Shown here: piece by piece, positions 35,581-45,159 of the stretch
How the letters are laid out: each line of letters starts with the position of its first letter
Position numbering within the stretch: the stretch's first letter is position 1
Assembly: GCA_905214235.1 (NCBI GenBank)
Contig: CAJMLF010000017.1
Location: forward strand, 1 to 50,138
Source of the DNA: an uncultured bacterium
Lineage (GTDB): Bacteria; Bacillota; Bacilli; Lactobacillales; Lactobacillaceae
Reading direction: 5' to 3'
DNA length: 50,138 bases
The notes under the pieces: generated by a model
What the model saw: only the letters and a program-made list of their open reading frames with translations
What the model was told of the DNA's origin: nothing
Database searches by the model: none
Position numbers and translations under genes: made by a program

Positions 35581-37983
35581 ATGGCAACGGAAATGGATTT
35601 ATTTAAGACGCCACAGGAGCCGTCTTTTTTTGTTGGCCAGGTTCAGTCCGAGATTTTTACCAGCCCGGATTCCTTCTACAAGGTATTGGCGGTCTCGGTG
35701 GAAGACGCCAACTTTGATTGGGACGAAAACGAGATCACGGTAACGGGAAGCTTCGGTGACCTGAGTGATGACCAGACTTACCGTTTTGAGGGACAACTTA
35801 TTGAACATCCCCGTTATGGTTGGCAGTTTCAGGCGCAATCATACCACGTCAACCGGCCGACCAGTCGTGGGGGCCTGGTGGAATTCCTGGCCAGCAAGCA
35901 GTTTCCGGGTGTCGGACAGAAGACGGCCGAAAAGGTGGTTGATGCCCTAGGCACTAACGCCATCGATAAGATTACTGCTGATCCCCATGTCTTAGACCCC
36001 CTAAACCTTCGTAAGGCTGTCCGTGATTCACTGGTGGAAAACCTCCAGGCTAACCAGGGACTTGATCAGGTAATAATTGGCCTTAATGACTTTGGCTTCG
36101 GAAGTAACCTGATTTCCTCCATTGTCGACCGTTACGGTGAAGATGCCCTCCAGGTGATTAAGGAAAATCCCTACCAGCTCGCGGCGGACATTGATGGTAT
36201 TAGCTTCAAGCGCGCTGACCAGGTTGCCGCTAAGTTAGGGATTGCCGGTAACGACCCCCGCCGGATTAACGCGGCGGTTGTCCAGTCCTTAGACGACCTC
36301 ACAATGGCCACGGGGGATACCTACACCAGTATCAAGCCCCTCCTCGCTAACAGCCTCCAGCTCCTCAATGGCGACGGTCGGTTTGCGGACAGTAATACCG
36401 TTGCGGATCAGATCGTTGCGATGGAGAAGAAACACCAAATTAACTATGAAGATGATCGCCTGTACCCGACCAGCCTCTACCGGGCCGAATACCAAATTGC
36501 CGACCACCTGCAACGCCTGATGGGCACGGACGAGGAGCAGATTGCTGATGAGACGATCATGGCGACGTTGAAGCGGACAGAGAAGGAAACGGGTATCAAG
36601 TATGACCGGGTCCAGGTTCAAGCAGTCAAAACCGCTCTCAACAATAAAATCATGCTGTTGACGGGGGGACCAGGGACCGGGAAAACGACCATTATCCGGG
36701 CCATCGTCGAATGTTATGCTAAGGTCCACCAACTGTCTTTAGAAGTCAACGATTACAAGGGGAAGGCCTTTCCCATCCTGCTCGCTGCCCCGACCGGCCG
36801 TGCTGCCAAGCGGATGAGTGAGACTACTGACCTTCCGGCAAGCACAATTCACCGTTTGTTAGGGTTAAACGGTCGGGAAATGCCAACGGACATTAGTGCC
36901 CGCGATTTGAAGGGCTCCCTGCTGATTGTTGACGAGATGTCGATGGTGGACACCCTCCTGTTTAAAACGTTAATTCAGGCGGTCCCAACCGCGATGCACG
37001 TTGTCCTGGTGGGCGATAAGGACCAGCTACCGTCAGTAGGTCCCGGACAGGTATTCCATGACCTCCTGTCCTTTGACGAGTTGCCTAAGATTGAACTGGT
37101 CGATATTCACCGTCAGGCGGCCGATTCGACGATCATTCCACTTGCCCACGCAATTAAGGAAGGCCGTTTGCCCGCTGATCTGATGGCTAAGAAGGCGGAC
37201 CGGTCGTTCATTCCCTGTCATGCGGGTCAGGTTCCGGACGTCGTTGAACAAATCATTAAAAAGAGTGAGGAGCGGGGCTATTCACCAGCGGATGTGCAGA
37301 TCTTGGCCCCGATGTATCGCGGGATGGCCGGCGTGGATAACCTAAACGAGCTTGCCCAAGATGTTTATAATCCCGCCAGTCAGTCCAAGCAGTCAGTTGA
37401 GTACCGGGGACAGACCTTCCGGGTTGGCGATAAGGTTTTACAACTGGTCAACAGTCCAGAGAACAACGTCTTTAACGGGGACATCGGTAAGATTGTTGCC
37501 ATTGAAGGCACGGAAAAGGGGCAAAAGGCTCCGAGCATGACGATTGATTTCGACGGAAACGAGGTTAAATACTCCCGGATGGAATGGAATCAGCTACAGT
37601 TAGCTTACGCAATTTCGATTCATAAGTCCCAGGGGAGCCAGTTTAAGATGGTCTTACTGCCAGTGGTGCGTCAGTTCAGCCGGATGTTGCAGCGAAACCT
37701 GATTTATACTGCAATTACGCGCGCCGCGGATAAGCTAATCATGATGGGCGAGGCTTCGGCAATGGCAATGGCGGTTCGCAATGTTGGTACTAATCGCCAA
37801 ACGACCCTGCTGCAACGGTTAAATGAAAAGTGGCATAAACAGTCAACCGCAGGGGATGTTCAGTCACCTTCGCCGTCTGCCCCCACGACTGGCGGTGAAA
37901 TGGTCTTAACACCGGCGCTAATCGAGCAGGGCACGATTGACCCACTGATTGGCATGGACGGAATTCGCCCAGGAGACCTTTAA
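35581..37983 (+). CDS. recD2: ATP-dependent DNA helicase RecD2
   Basis: 800 aa from ATG 35581, where AAAGGA lies 8 nt upstream; in-frame GTG 35560 and ATG 35572 are less likely. A 5'-3' SF1 helicase of the RecD2/YrrC family, not part of RecBCD. The long N-terminal region has helix-hairpin-helix-like sequence (KQFPGVGQKTAEKVVDALG, about 105-125). Walker A is LTGGPGTGKTTII (about 360-372), Walker B LLIVDEMSMVD, and a late motif SIHKSQGSQF. It acts in replication-fork repair and mismatch-associated processes. Confidence 0.93.
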   Translation: MATEMDLFKTPQEPSFFVGQVQSEIFTSPDSFYKVLAVSVEDANFDWDENEITVTGSFGDLSDDQTYRFEGQLIEHPRYGWQFQAQSYHVNRPTSRGGLVEFLASKQFPGVGQKTAEKVVDALGTNAIDKITADPHVLDPLNLRKAVRDSLVENLQANQGLDQVIIGLNDFGFGSNLISSIVDRYGEDALQVIKENPYQLAADIDGISFKRADQVAAKLGIAGNDPRRINAAVVQSLDDLTMATGDTYTSIKPLLANSLQLLNGDGRFADSNTVADQIVAMEKKHQINYEDDRLYPTSLYRAEYQIADHLQRLMGTDEEQIADETIMATLKRTEKETGIKYDRVQVQAVKTALNNKIMLLTGGPGTGKTTIIRAIVECYAKVHQLSLEVNDYKGKAFPILLAAPTGRAAKRMSETTDLPASTIHRLLGLNGREMPTDISARDLKGSLLIVDEMSMVDTLLFKTLIQAVPTAMHVVLVGDKDQLPSVGPGQVFHDLLSFDELPKIELVDIHRQAADSTIIPLAHAIKEGRLPADLMAKKADRSFIPCHAGQVPDVVEQIIKKSEERGYSPADVQILAPMYRGMAGVDNLNELAQDVYNPASQSKQSVEYRGQTFRVGDKVLQLVNSPENNVFNGDIGKIVAIEGTEKGQKAPSMTIDFDGNEVKYSRMEWNQLQLAYAISIHKSQGSQFKMVLLPVVRQFSRMLQRNLIYTAITRAADKLIMMGEASAMAMAVRNVGTNRQTTLLQRLNEKWHKQSTAGDVQSPSPSAPTTGGEMVLTPALIEQGTIDPLIGMDGIRPGDL

Positions 37984-37991
37984 ACTAAGGC

Positions 37992-38020
37992 TTGATTGCA
38001 CCACCATTTGTTGCGATAAT
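37992..38020 (+). promoter_or_regulatory. Promoter of prs
   Basis: TTGATT (37992-37997), 17-bp spacer and GATAAT (38015-38020) preceded by TGC, an extended -10. It lies 39 nt before the prs start. Confidence 0.75.
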
Positions 38021-38058
38021 AGGGTTTAAACAGCTAGAAAATCAAAGGGAGTACAATA

Positions 38059-39033
38059 ATGACGCAAATCAAGAATGCTCAAAATGTCCGTTTGTTTGCA
38101 TTAAATTCAAATTACCCGCTGGCAGAAGCAATCGCCGAGAAGATTGGTCTACCTCTAAGTAAGGCCTCTGATAACCACTTTGCTGATGGGGAGATCAAGA
38201 TTACAATTGACGAAAGTGTGCGGGGATGTGAGGTATACGTAATCCAGTCCGTATCCGATCCCGTTAACACTAACTTAATGGAGCTACTGATCATGGTTGA
38301 TGCCCTTCGCCGGGCAAGTGCCGCCAAGATCAATGTGGTGATGCCTTACTATGGGTACGCGCGTCAGGACCGCAAGGCACGCAGCCGGGAACCAATTACG
38401 GCCAAGCTGGTTGCTAACCTGCTTGAAATGGACAAAATTGACCGGCTGGTTACGATCGACCTCCACGCTGCCCAGGTGCAAGGATTTTTTGATATTCCAG
38501 TTGACCACTTGCAAGCAACGAGCTTGTTTGCCAACTACTTTGACAAGCAAGGACTAATCAACGACGACACCGTTGTTGTTGCTCCCGACCACGCTGGTGT
38601 CAGCTTTGCTCGTAAGTTTGCGGAAAGAATTAAGGCCCCAATTGCCATTATCGATAACCGTGCCGATGAAGTTCGGGAACAGACGGTTCAGGAAGTTCCC
38701 GAATACGTCATTGGTGACGTTAAGGGTAAGACGGCACTGGTTGTTGACGACATTGTCGATACCGGGGTCCGGATGAAGCTTTCCGCTCAAGCACTGAAGA
38801 AGTTCGGGGCAAAGGACGTTTACGGCGTTGCCACCCACGCGGTTCTTTCTGGTAATGCGGTTCAAACCCTGCAGAACTCGCAGCTTGAGAAGTTAGTCGT
38901 GACTGACACGATTCACCTTCCCGAGGAGAAGAAGTTTGACAAATTGGTCCAGTTATCAGTTGCCGACCTGTTGAAGGAAGCAATTGTGCGCATTCACAAC
39001 CACCAATCAATTGATACGCTGTTTAACCGGTAA
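38059..39033 (+). CDS. prs: Ribose-phosphate pyrophosphokinase (PRPP synthetase)
   Basis: 324 aa, a normal class I length. It makes PRPP for purine, pyrimidine, NAD, His and Trp synthesis. The PRPP-binding signature TALVVDDIVDTGVRM (about 227-241), the ATP flexible-loop sequence YYGYARQDRKARSREPI (about 96-112) and SDNHFADGEIKI near the N-terminus are present. CAAAGGGAG precedes the ATG. It has its own promoter and a convergent terminator with dapF. Confidence 0.96.
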   Translation: MTQIKNAQNVRLFALNSNYPLAEAIAEKIGLPLSKASDNHFADGEIKITIDESVRGCEVYVIQSVSDPVNTNLMELLIMVDALRRASAAKINVVMPYYGYARQDRKARSREPITAKLVANLLEMDKIDRLVTIDLHAAQVQGFFDIPVDHLQATSLFANYFDKQGLINDDTVVVAPDHAGVSFARKFAERIKAPIAIIDNRADEVREQTVQEVPEYVIGDVKGKTALVVDDIVDTGVRMKLSAQALKKFGAKDVYGVATHAVLSGNAVQTLQNSQLEKLVVTDTIHLPEEKKFDKLVQLSVADLLKEAIVRIHNHQSIDTLFNR

Positions 39034-39075
39034 ACTAAAAAAGACGCGGAATTAATTTCCGCGTCTTTTTTAGTT
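39033..39075. terminator. Bidirectional terminator between prs and dapF
   Basis: A 19-bp perfect stem (39033-39051 with 39057-39075) with A and T runs inside the arms. It overlaps the last base of the prs stop and the dapF stop codon, so both convergent genes end inside it. Confidence 0.9.
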
Positions 39076-40077
39076 CCGTTGACTCAAATTAAACTTCGGC
39101 AGGTGGCGAATGAATTGCTCATAGGCTGCTTGCTCACCAGTTGCTGTAATCGTACAGTTTTCCGCGTTTACACTTGCCTGGTGGAGGTCTGCTTCTTCAA
39201 CCTTGATATGGTGGGTGAAGGTGGCGTTGCCGACCAGTTCGACCCAGTAACGACGATCCTGGTAGTGGACAACTGTCTTAACCATTCCGCCCGGATTGTA
39301 AACGGTAATTGGTTCATCGAAGGCTCCCTGGTCACCATGCAAAAGGACAAAGGCTAAGCTAGTGGCAGACATCCCGGTCCCGCAAGCATTGGTGAACCCG
39401 ACACCTCGTTCATAGGTCCGGACAAAGAGGCGGTTTGGACCTAAGATATGGGCAAAGTTGACGTTCACGCCATCACTGAAGTAGGGGTTGTCACCGTTTA
39501 AATAGGGCCCCAATTCACCAAGGAGCGGACCCTCAATTACTTTCTGACTCACGAATGAGATCAGGTGGGGGTTAGGAATAGCGATTGCGGAGAAGGTCAA
39601 CTGCGGAGCAAGCTCCGGTACTGGGGTTCCCAAAAGGCGATCATGACCGAGATTGTCAAAGGGGAGGGCCTCCTTGTTAAAACGAACGGGTGATATCTCC
39701 ACGGCAAAGGCCGGTACATCTGGAGCGAAGTCCTTTTCACGGCGTACCTGGAGACTTGCGTCCATGGTATCCACCTTAAAGGACTTCTTTTGGTCCCGTT
39801 CTGCAAGGTAACGGGCAACGGTCCGCAGACCATTCCCGCACATTGAGGCTTCACTGCCGTCCGCATTGATTACCCGCATTTGGGCAAGTGCACCGGGCCG
39901 GGTCGGTTTATTAACGACTAAGAGACCGTCAGCACCGCCAAGGAGTCCCGTTTGGTGGTTGGTAAGGTGCTGGGCGAGCTTGCGCAGTTGGTCATCAGTT
40001 AATGCCGTCTTTAGCTTGGTTTGGTCCAAGATGAAGAAACTATTTTGTGATCCGTGGACTTTTATTAAATTTGCCAT
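39070..40077 (-). CDS. dapF: Diaminopimelate epimerase
   Basis: 335 aa. It converts LL-DAP to meso-DAP by two cysteines acting as acid and base; both active-site motifs are intact, SMCGNGLRTVA (about 78-88) and FTNACGTGMSATS (about 229-241). It is somewhat longer than the 270-290 aa typical elsewhere, with extra sequence in the middle and C-terminal part. AGGAGGAG lies 9 nt before the ATG. Second gene of lysC-dapF, 14 bp after lysC. Confidence 0.93.
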   Translation of the reverse strand: MANLIKVHGSQNSFFILDQTKLKTALTDDQLRKLAQHLTNHQTGLLGGADGLLVVNKPTRPGALAQMRVINADGSEASMCGNGLRTVARYLAERDQKKSFKVDTMDASLQVRREKDFAPDVPAFAVEISPVRFNKEALPFDNLGHDRLLGTPVPELAPQLTFSAIAIPNPHLISFVSQKVIEGPLLGELGPYLNGDNPYFSDGVNVNFAHILGPNRLFVRTYERGVGFTNACGTGMSATSLAFVLLHGDQGAFDEPITVYNPGGMVKTVVHYQDRRYWVELVGNATFTHHIKVEEADLHQASVNAENCTITATGEQAAYEQFIRHLPKFNLSQRN

Positions 40078-40091
40078 TTGTTAATCTCCTC

Positions 40092-41450
40092 CTAGTTTGC
40101 AAAGAAGCGGTGGTAAATTGCCCGGACCGCCTTATCAGCATCGCGGTCGTAGGTACCAATCATAATTGAAATGCGGGATGCCCCCTGGTTGATCATTGGG
40201 ACGGGGATGTTTTCCTCCGTTAGGGGCGTCAAGATATCGTTAATCACACCGGTTCGATTACGCATTCCCTCACCAACCACCATCGTAATTGCGTAGTTGT
40301 CGATCCATTCCAACTGGTCGGGGTTAATCTCTTCTTGAATTTCGTTACAAATCACGTCGACCAATTCGTCATCTAACTGGTTCCGGTCCAGAATTAGGGT
40401 GATGTCGTCAATCCCGGATGGCATGTGCTCGTAAGAAATATCGTGCCGGGCGAGAATATTCAGGATCCGGAGGGTAAATCCGGATTCCTTGTTCAGGAGG
40501 TACTTATGCAGGTAGAGCGCGGCAAAGTGCTTGCCACTGACAACCCCGGTAACAATATCCGCCGGCTGAAAGCCCTTATCGGGAACAATCAAGGTCCCTG
40601 GCTTTTCCGGATGCTGGGTATTCTTAACGTTAATTGGAATATTACCCTGGATGGCGGGGATTAGGGCCTCATCATGAAAGACCGAGAAGCCCGCGTAGGA
40701 CAATTCCCGCATTTCCCGGTAGGTCATCTTAGTGATTGCCTGCGGATGGTCAACTACGGCCGGGTTAGCTGCGTAAATGGCGTCAACATCGGTGAAGTTC
40801 TCATACATTGTTGCATGCAGTCCCCGGGCAAGGATGGCGCCGGTGATGTCTGAACCTCCCCGGGAGAAGGTTGCAATGTGACCAGCCAGGGTGATGCCAT
40901 AAAAGCCAGGAAAAACGAGGAGCTCGCTGTCGTTAAACGAGAAGTGGTCCAACAAAGAGTAGGTTTCGGGCATCACGGTTGCGTTATTTGGCGTCCCCGT
41001 AACCCGGATACCCGCCTCCGTTGGGGTAACAAAGCGGGCTTCGTACCCCTGTTGCTGGAGGATCAGGGCCATCAATTTAGCATTTGACCGCTCGCCATGG
41101 GCTTTGAACGTTGCCATCAGGTAATTATGGTTAGGAAAGTGCCAGCTGGGCAACTCCTTCAGGCGGTCAATGATGGGAGCCAACTTTTCTTGGGGAACGT
41201 TAAAGTAGTTTGCAATTTCAACGTAGCGATTAATAATTTGGCCAACCGTTTGCTGGTATGGTTGGTTGTTTAGGACTTCATTAGCATACTGGATTAAAAG
41301 GTCAGTAACCTTCGTATCCTTACTGTTCCGCTTTCCGGGGGCTGAGGTAACGATGACGCGGCGCTGGGGGTCAGCAGTGATAATATTAATTGCCTGGGCA
41401 AAGTGTTCGCCATCAGCGAGCGAACTGCCACCAAACTTTACAACTTTCAT
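40092..41450 (-). CDS. lysC: Aspartate kinase
   Basis: 452 aa, the length of the monofunctional class (LysC/AK III type) rather than the alpha-beta two-subunit type. First step from aspartate to lysine, threonine and methionine. The N-terminal KFGGSSLADGEHF (about 4-16) is the kinase signature, FSRGGSDITGAILARGL (about 197-213) binds aspartate, and two ACT domains (about 310-450) carry feedback control. AAGGAG lies 11 nt before the ATG. It starts the minus-strand operon; the promoter at 41515-41542 has a palindrome in its spacer. Confidence 0.93.
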   Translation of the reverse strand: MKVVKFGGSSLADGEHFAQAINIITADPQRRVIVTSAPGKRNSKDTKVTDLLIQYANEVLNNQPYQQTVGQIINRYVEIANYFNVPQEKLAPIIDRLKELPSWHFPNHNYLMATFKAHGERSNAKLMALILQQQGYEARFVTPTEAGIRVTGTPNNATVMPETYSLLDHFSFNDSELLVFPGFYGITLAGHIATFSRGGSDITGAILARGLHATMYENFTDVDAIYAANPAVVDHPQAITKMTYREMRELSYAGFSVFHDEALIPAIQGNIPINVKNTQHPEKPGTLIVPDKGFQPADIVTGVVSGKHFAALYLHKYLLNKESGFTLRILNILARHDISYEHMPSGIDDITLILDRNQLDDELVDVICNEIQEEINPDQLEWIDNYAITMVVGEGMRNRTGVINDILTPLTEENIPVPMINQGASRISIMIGTYDRDADKAVRAIYHRFFAN

Positions 41451-41514
41451 TTCTTAAGAACTCCTTCTGGAAAACGCCAATAAATGCTAATTTTCCGTAA
41501 ACAATTTTAATCGA

Positions 41515-41542
41515 ATTCTAACATGTTTCACCAAACATGCAA
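41515..41542 (-). promoter_or_regulatory. Promoter of lysC-dapF with an 18-bp palindrome
   Basis: On the minus strand: TTGCAT (-35, 41537-41542), 16-bp spacer, TAGAAT (-10, 41515-41520) preceded by TGT, an extended -10. The palindrome CATGTTT-GGTG-AAACATG (41522-41539) fills the spacer and touches the -35, the ideal place for a repressor. The regulator is not identifiable from the sequence. Confidence 0.7.
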
Positions 41543-41627
41543 GTAAAATAATTTTATGATGTTGATGATTAAACGTTTTACCAAATGCTAAAAATGAGTA
41601 GATCTTTTCCGGACCTCATTATCCCTA

Positions 41628-41654
41628 TTGACTTTCTCATTATTTTTTTATAAG
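41628..41654 (+). promoter_or_regulatory. Promoter of the lysine riboswitch and lysA operon
   Basis: TTGACT (41628-41633) and TATAAG (41649-41654) at 15-bp spacing, slightly short, in AT-rich sequence just before the L-box. Confidence 0.5.
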
Positions 41655-41661
41655 CTTAATA

Positions 41662-41842
41662 CAAATCGAAGAGGTGCAGCCAACACAAGTAGGGTAATGG
41701 AGCCACTGTCGGGCAGTGAGGTTACCTCAACAGGGCGGTTGCCGAAGTGCTTGACTTGACAGGAGCCAGGTTAACTGGGGCGTGGTTGAATAAGCCACGG
41801 ACTGTCGTAGGACGAATATCAGCCTGCGTTGCGCTATCGACA
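41662..41842 (+). promoter_or_regulatory. Lysine riboswitch (L-box)
   Basis: The L-box signature is clear: AGAGGTGC (41670-41677), an AAGTA-like segment, GCCGAAG at 41741-41747, CTGGGG, a GGACTGTCG segment near 41799 and closing GCGCTATCGA at about 41831-41840. Lysine binding should favour the terminator at 41861-41896 and shut down the lysA operon. Confidence 0.93.
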
Positions 41843-41860
41843 AATGAGAATGGAACTTAG

Positions 41861-41896
41861 TCCACTGTTTGTTCTGCGCAAACAGTGGATTTTTTA
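41861..41896 (+). terminator. Riboswitch-controlled terminator before lysA
   Basis: TCCACTGTTTG (41861-41871) pairs with CAAACAGTGGA (41879-41889), 11 bp and a 7-nt loop, followed by seven T. It is the expression platform of the L-box. Confidence 0.9.
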
Positions 41897-41937
41897 TTGG
41901 TCGACTTCCCCGGCAACATGAATTGGAGGAATTGATT

Positions 41938-43251
41938 ATGAATGAACAGATTACCGCAGACCAGCTTAATGAGGCAGGGCACCTGCTAATTGGGGGCTGT
42001 GACGCGATTGACTTAGCTCATGAGTACCAGACACCGCTGGTTGTTTATGATGTTAGCCAGATTCGCCAACAGATTCGCGCCTTTAAACGGGTCTTCGAAG
42101 AAAACGACGTTTCATACGCGGTTTCTTACGCCAGCAAGGCCTTTGCCGCAGTTGCGATGTACCAAGTGGTTAACCAGGAGGGTGCCCACATCGACGTGGT
42201 CTCTGGTGGTGAAATGTATACCGCTATCCAGGCCGGCTTCCCAATGGAACGGGCCAGCTTTCACGGCAATAACAAGTCTTATGATGAGCTGGTAATGGCG
42301 GTTAAGAACCACGTGGGGGTAATCGTCATTGATAACTTCCACGAAATTGACCTCCTAAGTCAGGTCTTAAACGAATTGGATGCAAAGACAAAGGTAATGA
42401 TTCGGATCACTCCTGGGATCTCTGCCCACACTAATAAGTACATTCAGACTGGCCAGGTTGACAGTAAGTTTGGCTTTGACCTCGCTTCTGGCCAGGCAGA
42501 TGAAGCCCTGCAAAAGGTACTGGCTAACCCGCGGATGGACCTGATTGGCCTGCACGCCCACATTGGCTCGCAGATCTTTGAAGTTGCGGGCTTTGAAGGG
42601 GTGGCTAATAAGCTAGTTGAGGTTGCTGACCACTGGCAAAAGAAGTTTGGTTACCAGGCACAGGTAATCAATGTTGGCGGTGGCTTTGGGATTCGCTACG
42701 TTAAGGATGACCAGCCCCTCCGTCCTGAGCAATTTGTTGATGCCATCATCAAGGCGATTAAGAAGGCCGTTCAGCCAACTAACTTGGGAAAGCCAGCAAT
42801 CTGGATTGAACCAGGCCGGTCAATCGTTGGCCCGGCCGGTTATAACCTCTACACGGTGGGGTCACGGAAGGACCTCCCAGGACTGAAGTCGTACGTAACG
42901 GTTGACGGGGGGATGGGTGATAACATTCGTCCAGCCCTCTACCAGGCTAAGTACGAGACGGTTCTGGCCAGTGACCCGCAAGCCCCACTTACTGAGCACG
43001 TTCGCTTAGCCGGTAAGTATTGTGAATCGGGCGATATCCTGTGTCAGGACCAAGCCTTACCAAAGACTAAACCGGGTGATGTTTTGGCCATGCTGGACAC
43101 GGGTGCCTACGGTTATTCAATGGCCTCAAACTATAACCGGAACCCACGTCCGGCCGTGGTCTTTGCGGAAAACGGTCATTCTCAAGTGGTTATTAAGCGG
43201 GAAACTTTTGCGGACCTGACCCACCTGGACCAATCTTACGAACAAAATTAA
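41938..43251 (+). CDS. lysA: Diaminopimelate decarboxylase
   Basis: 437 aa from ATG 41938, with GGAGG 8 nt upstream; an in-frame reading from 41869 lies in the terminator and is not real. The last enzyme: meso-DAP to L-lysine, PLP-dependent. The PLP lysine is in SYASKAFAA (about 60-68), the glycine loop is VGGGFGI (about 245-251) and the YCESGDIL segment is the decarboxylase end motif. First gene of the operon. Confidence 0.95.
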   Translation: MNEQITADQLNEAGHLLIGGCDAIDLAHEYQTPLVVYDVSQIRQQIRAFKRVFEENDVSYAVSYASKAFAAVAMYQVVNQEGAHIDVVSGGEMYTAIQAGFPMERASFHGNNKSYDELVMAVKNHVGVIVIDNFHEIDLLSQVLNELDAKTKVMIRITPGISAHTNKYIQTGQVDSKFGFDLASGQADEALQKVLANPRMDLIGLHAHIGSQIFEVAGFEGVANKLVEVADHWQKKFGYQAQVINVGGGFGIRYVKDDQPLRPEQFVDAIIKAIKKAVQPTNLGKPAIWIEPGRSIVGPAGYNLYTVGSRKDLPGLKSYVTVDGGMGDNIRPALYQAKYETVLASDPQAPLTEHVRLAGKYCESGDILCQDQALPKTKPGDVLAMLDTGAYGYSMASNYNRNPRPAVVFAENGHSQVVIKRETFADLTHLDQSYEQN

Positions 43252-43284
43252 TTCCATTATATAGGAAGAAAGAGGAATAAAAAA

Positions 43285-43995
43285 ATGGCAAAACTAGATG
43301 CACAAGCAATCATTAACTACATTGGTAATGCTCCCAAGAAGACCCCAGTGAAGGTCATTCTAAAGGGAGACATTGACGGACTAACCTTTCCAGAGAATCT
43401 GCAGGTATTTCCGGAAAAACAGACCGCCACGCTATTTGGTGACTGGGCCGACGTTAAGCCCTTCCTAGAAGAAAATAAGGAGAAGGTTGCCGACTACCAT
43501 ATTGAAAATGACGCCCGTAATTCGGCCGTACCGTTGCTCAATTTGAAGGGGATCAATGCCCGGATTGAACCGGGGGCAATCATTCGTGACAAGGTCCTAA
43601 TTGGTGATAATGCCGTCATCATGATGGGGGCAATCATCAACATTGGTGCGGAAATTGGTGCCGACTCGATGATTGATATGGGGGCGGTCCTTGGTGGCCG
43701 TGCCATTGTTGGTAAGCATTGTCACATCGGTGCAGGGACCGTCTTAGCAGGTGTGGTTGAACCAGCAAGTGCCCAACCGGTGCGGATTGATGACAACGTT
43801 TTAATTGGGGCCAACGCCGTTGTAATTGAAGGTGTCCATGTTGGCGAAGGTGCTGTTGTGGCTGCCGGGGCAATTGTTACCCACGATGTTGCTCCCCACA
43901 CGATGGTGGCCGGGGTCCCCGCAAAGTTTATTAAGAATGTTGACCAACAGACCAGTGACAAGACGGCCCTGCAGGACGATTTGAGGAAGTTGTAA
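43285..43995 (+). CDS. dapH: Tetrahydrodipicolinate N-acetyltransferase
   Basis: 236 aa. It acetylates tetrahydrodipicolinate. An N-terminal domain (about 1-85) precedes a left-handed beta helix of hexapeptide repeats (about 88-210; for example [25 protein letters not shown]). The length and its neighbour dapL fix it as the acetyl type rather than the succinyl DapD. AGGAAGAAAGAGG precedes the ATG. It ends 2 bp before dapL. Confidence 0.93.
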   Translation: MAKLDAQAIINYIGNAPKKTPVKVILKGDIDGLTFPENLQVFPEKQTATLFGDWADVKPFLEENKEKVADYHIENDARNSAVPLLNLKGINARIEPGAIIRDKVLIGDNAVIMMGAIINIGAEIGADSMIDMGAVLGGRAIVGKHCHIGAGTVLAGVVEPASAQPVRIDDNVLIGANAVVIEGVHVGEGAVVAAGAIVTHDVAPHTMVAGVPAKFIKNVDQQTSDKTALQDDLRKL

Positions 43996-43997
43996 TT

Positions 43998-45146
43998 ATG
44001 ACACTAACAAATGAGCAACTTATTCAAATCCGTCGCCACCTCCACCAAATTCCGGAGTTGGCCCTTCATGAGACCCAGACCCATGAGTACCTTCTTTCTG
44101 TAATCAAGGGCTTTAACCAACAGTTCCTCGAAATTCGGGAGACGCCAGAATTACCGACCGCCTTGTTTGTCCGTGTTCAGGGGAGTAACCCCCAACGGAC
44201 AATTGGTTACCGGACGGACATTGACGCTTTACCAGTGGAGGAAAAGACGGGCCTACCATTCAAATCCCAGCACCCGGGTGTTATGCACGCCTGTGGCCAT
44301 GACATCCACATGACAGTTGCCCTTGGCGTGCTAAACTACTTTGCCGAAAACCAGCCAAAGGATAACTTGCTCTTCTTCTTCCAACCGGCAGAAGAGAGTG
44401 ATTACGGTGGTAAGCGGGCCTACGAAGCAGGTCTGTTTTCCGGCAAGTGGTGCCCGGACGAGTTTTATGGTCTTCACGATAATCCGGACCTTCCCGCTGG
44501 GGCAATCGGCTGCCGGATGGGAACGCTGTTTGCGGGGACCACAGAAGTGAACATTGATTTGAATGGGAAGGGCGGGCACGCTGCCTACCCCCAAGATGCT
44601 AATGACACGGTGGTTGCGGCCGCAGCATTAATAATGCAGGTGCAGACGGTTATCTCCCGGAGTATCGACCCCATTCACAGTGGCGTTATTACCCTTGGCA
44701 AAATTCGTGGGGGCAGTATTCGCAACGTAATTGCTGGCCATACCCGGATTGAGGGAACCATTCGCGGCCTGACCCAGAAGATGATTGAAAAGATTGATGG
44801 TCGCCTGCAAGATATTTGTGAAGGAATCGGGCGTTCCTTTAACATGGATGTTAAGCTTGGCCTTAACCAGGGTGGTTACTGGCCAGTTGAAAACAACCCG
44901 CAGTTAACGAAGTTCTTTATTGGCTACATGCAAAAGGCCCCCGACGTCAACTTTATCGAAACTGCGCCGGCAATGACTGGCGAAGACTTTGGCTTCTTGT
45001 TGGCGAAGTTTCCAGGGACGATGTTCTGGCTTGGTGTCGATGATGATTCGCAGCTCCACTCAGCGACCTTAACACCTGATGAGGCGGCAATTAAGCGGGG
45101 CGTTGATGCAATCACTGGCTTTATGAATGCGCGGATGGCAAAGTAA
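43998..45146 (+). CDS. dapL: N-acetyldiaminopimelate deacetylase (M20 family)
   Basis: 382 aa metallopeptidase-fold deacetylase of the DapL/YkuR group, removing acetate from N-acetyl-LL-DAP. The metal site contains [10 protein letters not shown] (about 94-103) and PAEESDYGG (about 131-139), with late HSATLTPDE. The start ATG is at 43998, two bases after dapH. The name dapL is also used for an unrelated aminotransferase in other organisms, so the function rather than the symbol should be relied on. Confidence 0.9.
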   Translation: MTLTNEQLIQIRRHLHQIPELALHETQTHEYLLSVIKGFNQQFLEIRETPELPTALFVRVQGSNPQRTIGYRTDIDALPVEEKTGLPFKSQHPGVMHACGHDIHMTVALGVLNYFAENQPKDNLLFFFQPAEESDYGGKRAYEAGLFSGKWCPDEFYGLHDNPDLPAGAIGCRMGTLFAGTTEVNIDLNGKGGHAAYPQDANDTVVAAAALIMQVQTVISRSIDPIHSGVITLGKIRGGSIRNVIAGHTRIEGTIRGLTQKMIEKIDGRLQDICEGIGRSFNMDVKLGLNQGGYWPVENNPQLTKFFIGYMQKAPDVNFIETAPAMTGEDFGFLLAKFPGTMFWLGVDDDSQLHSATLTPDEAAIKRGVDAITGFMNARMAK

Positions 45147-45159
45147 TGGAGGAATAAAA

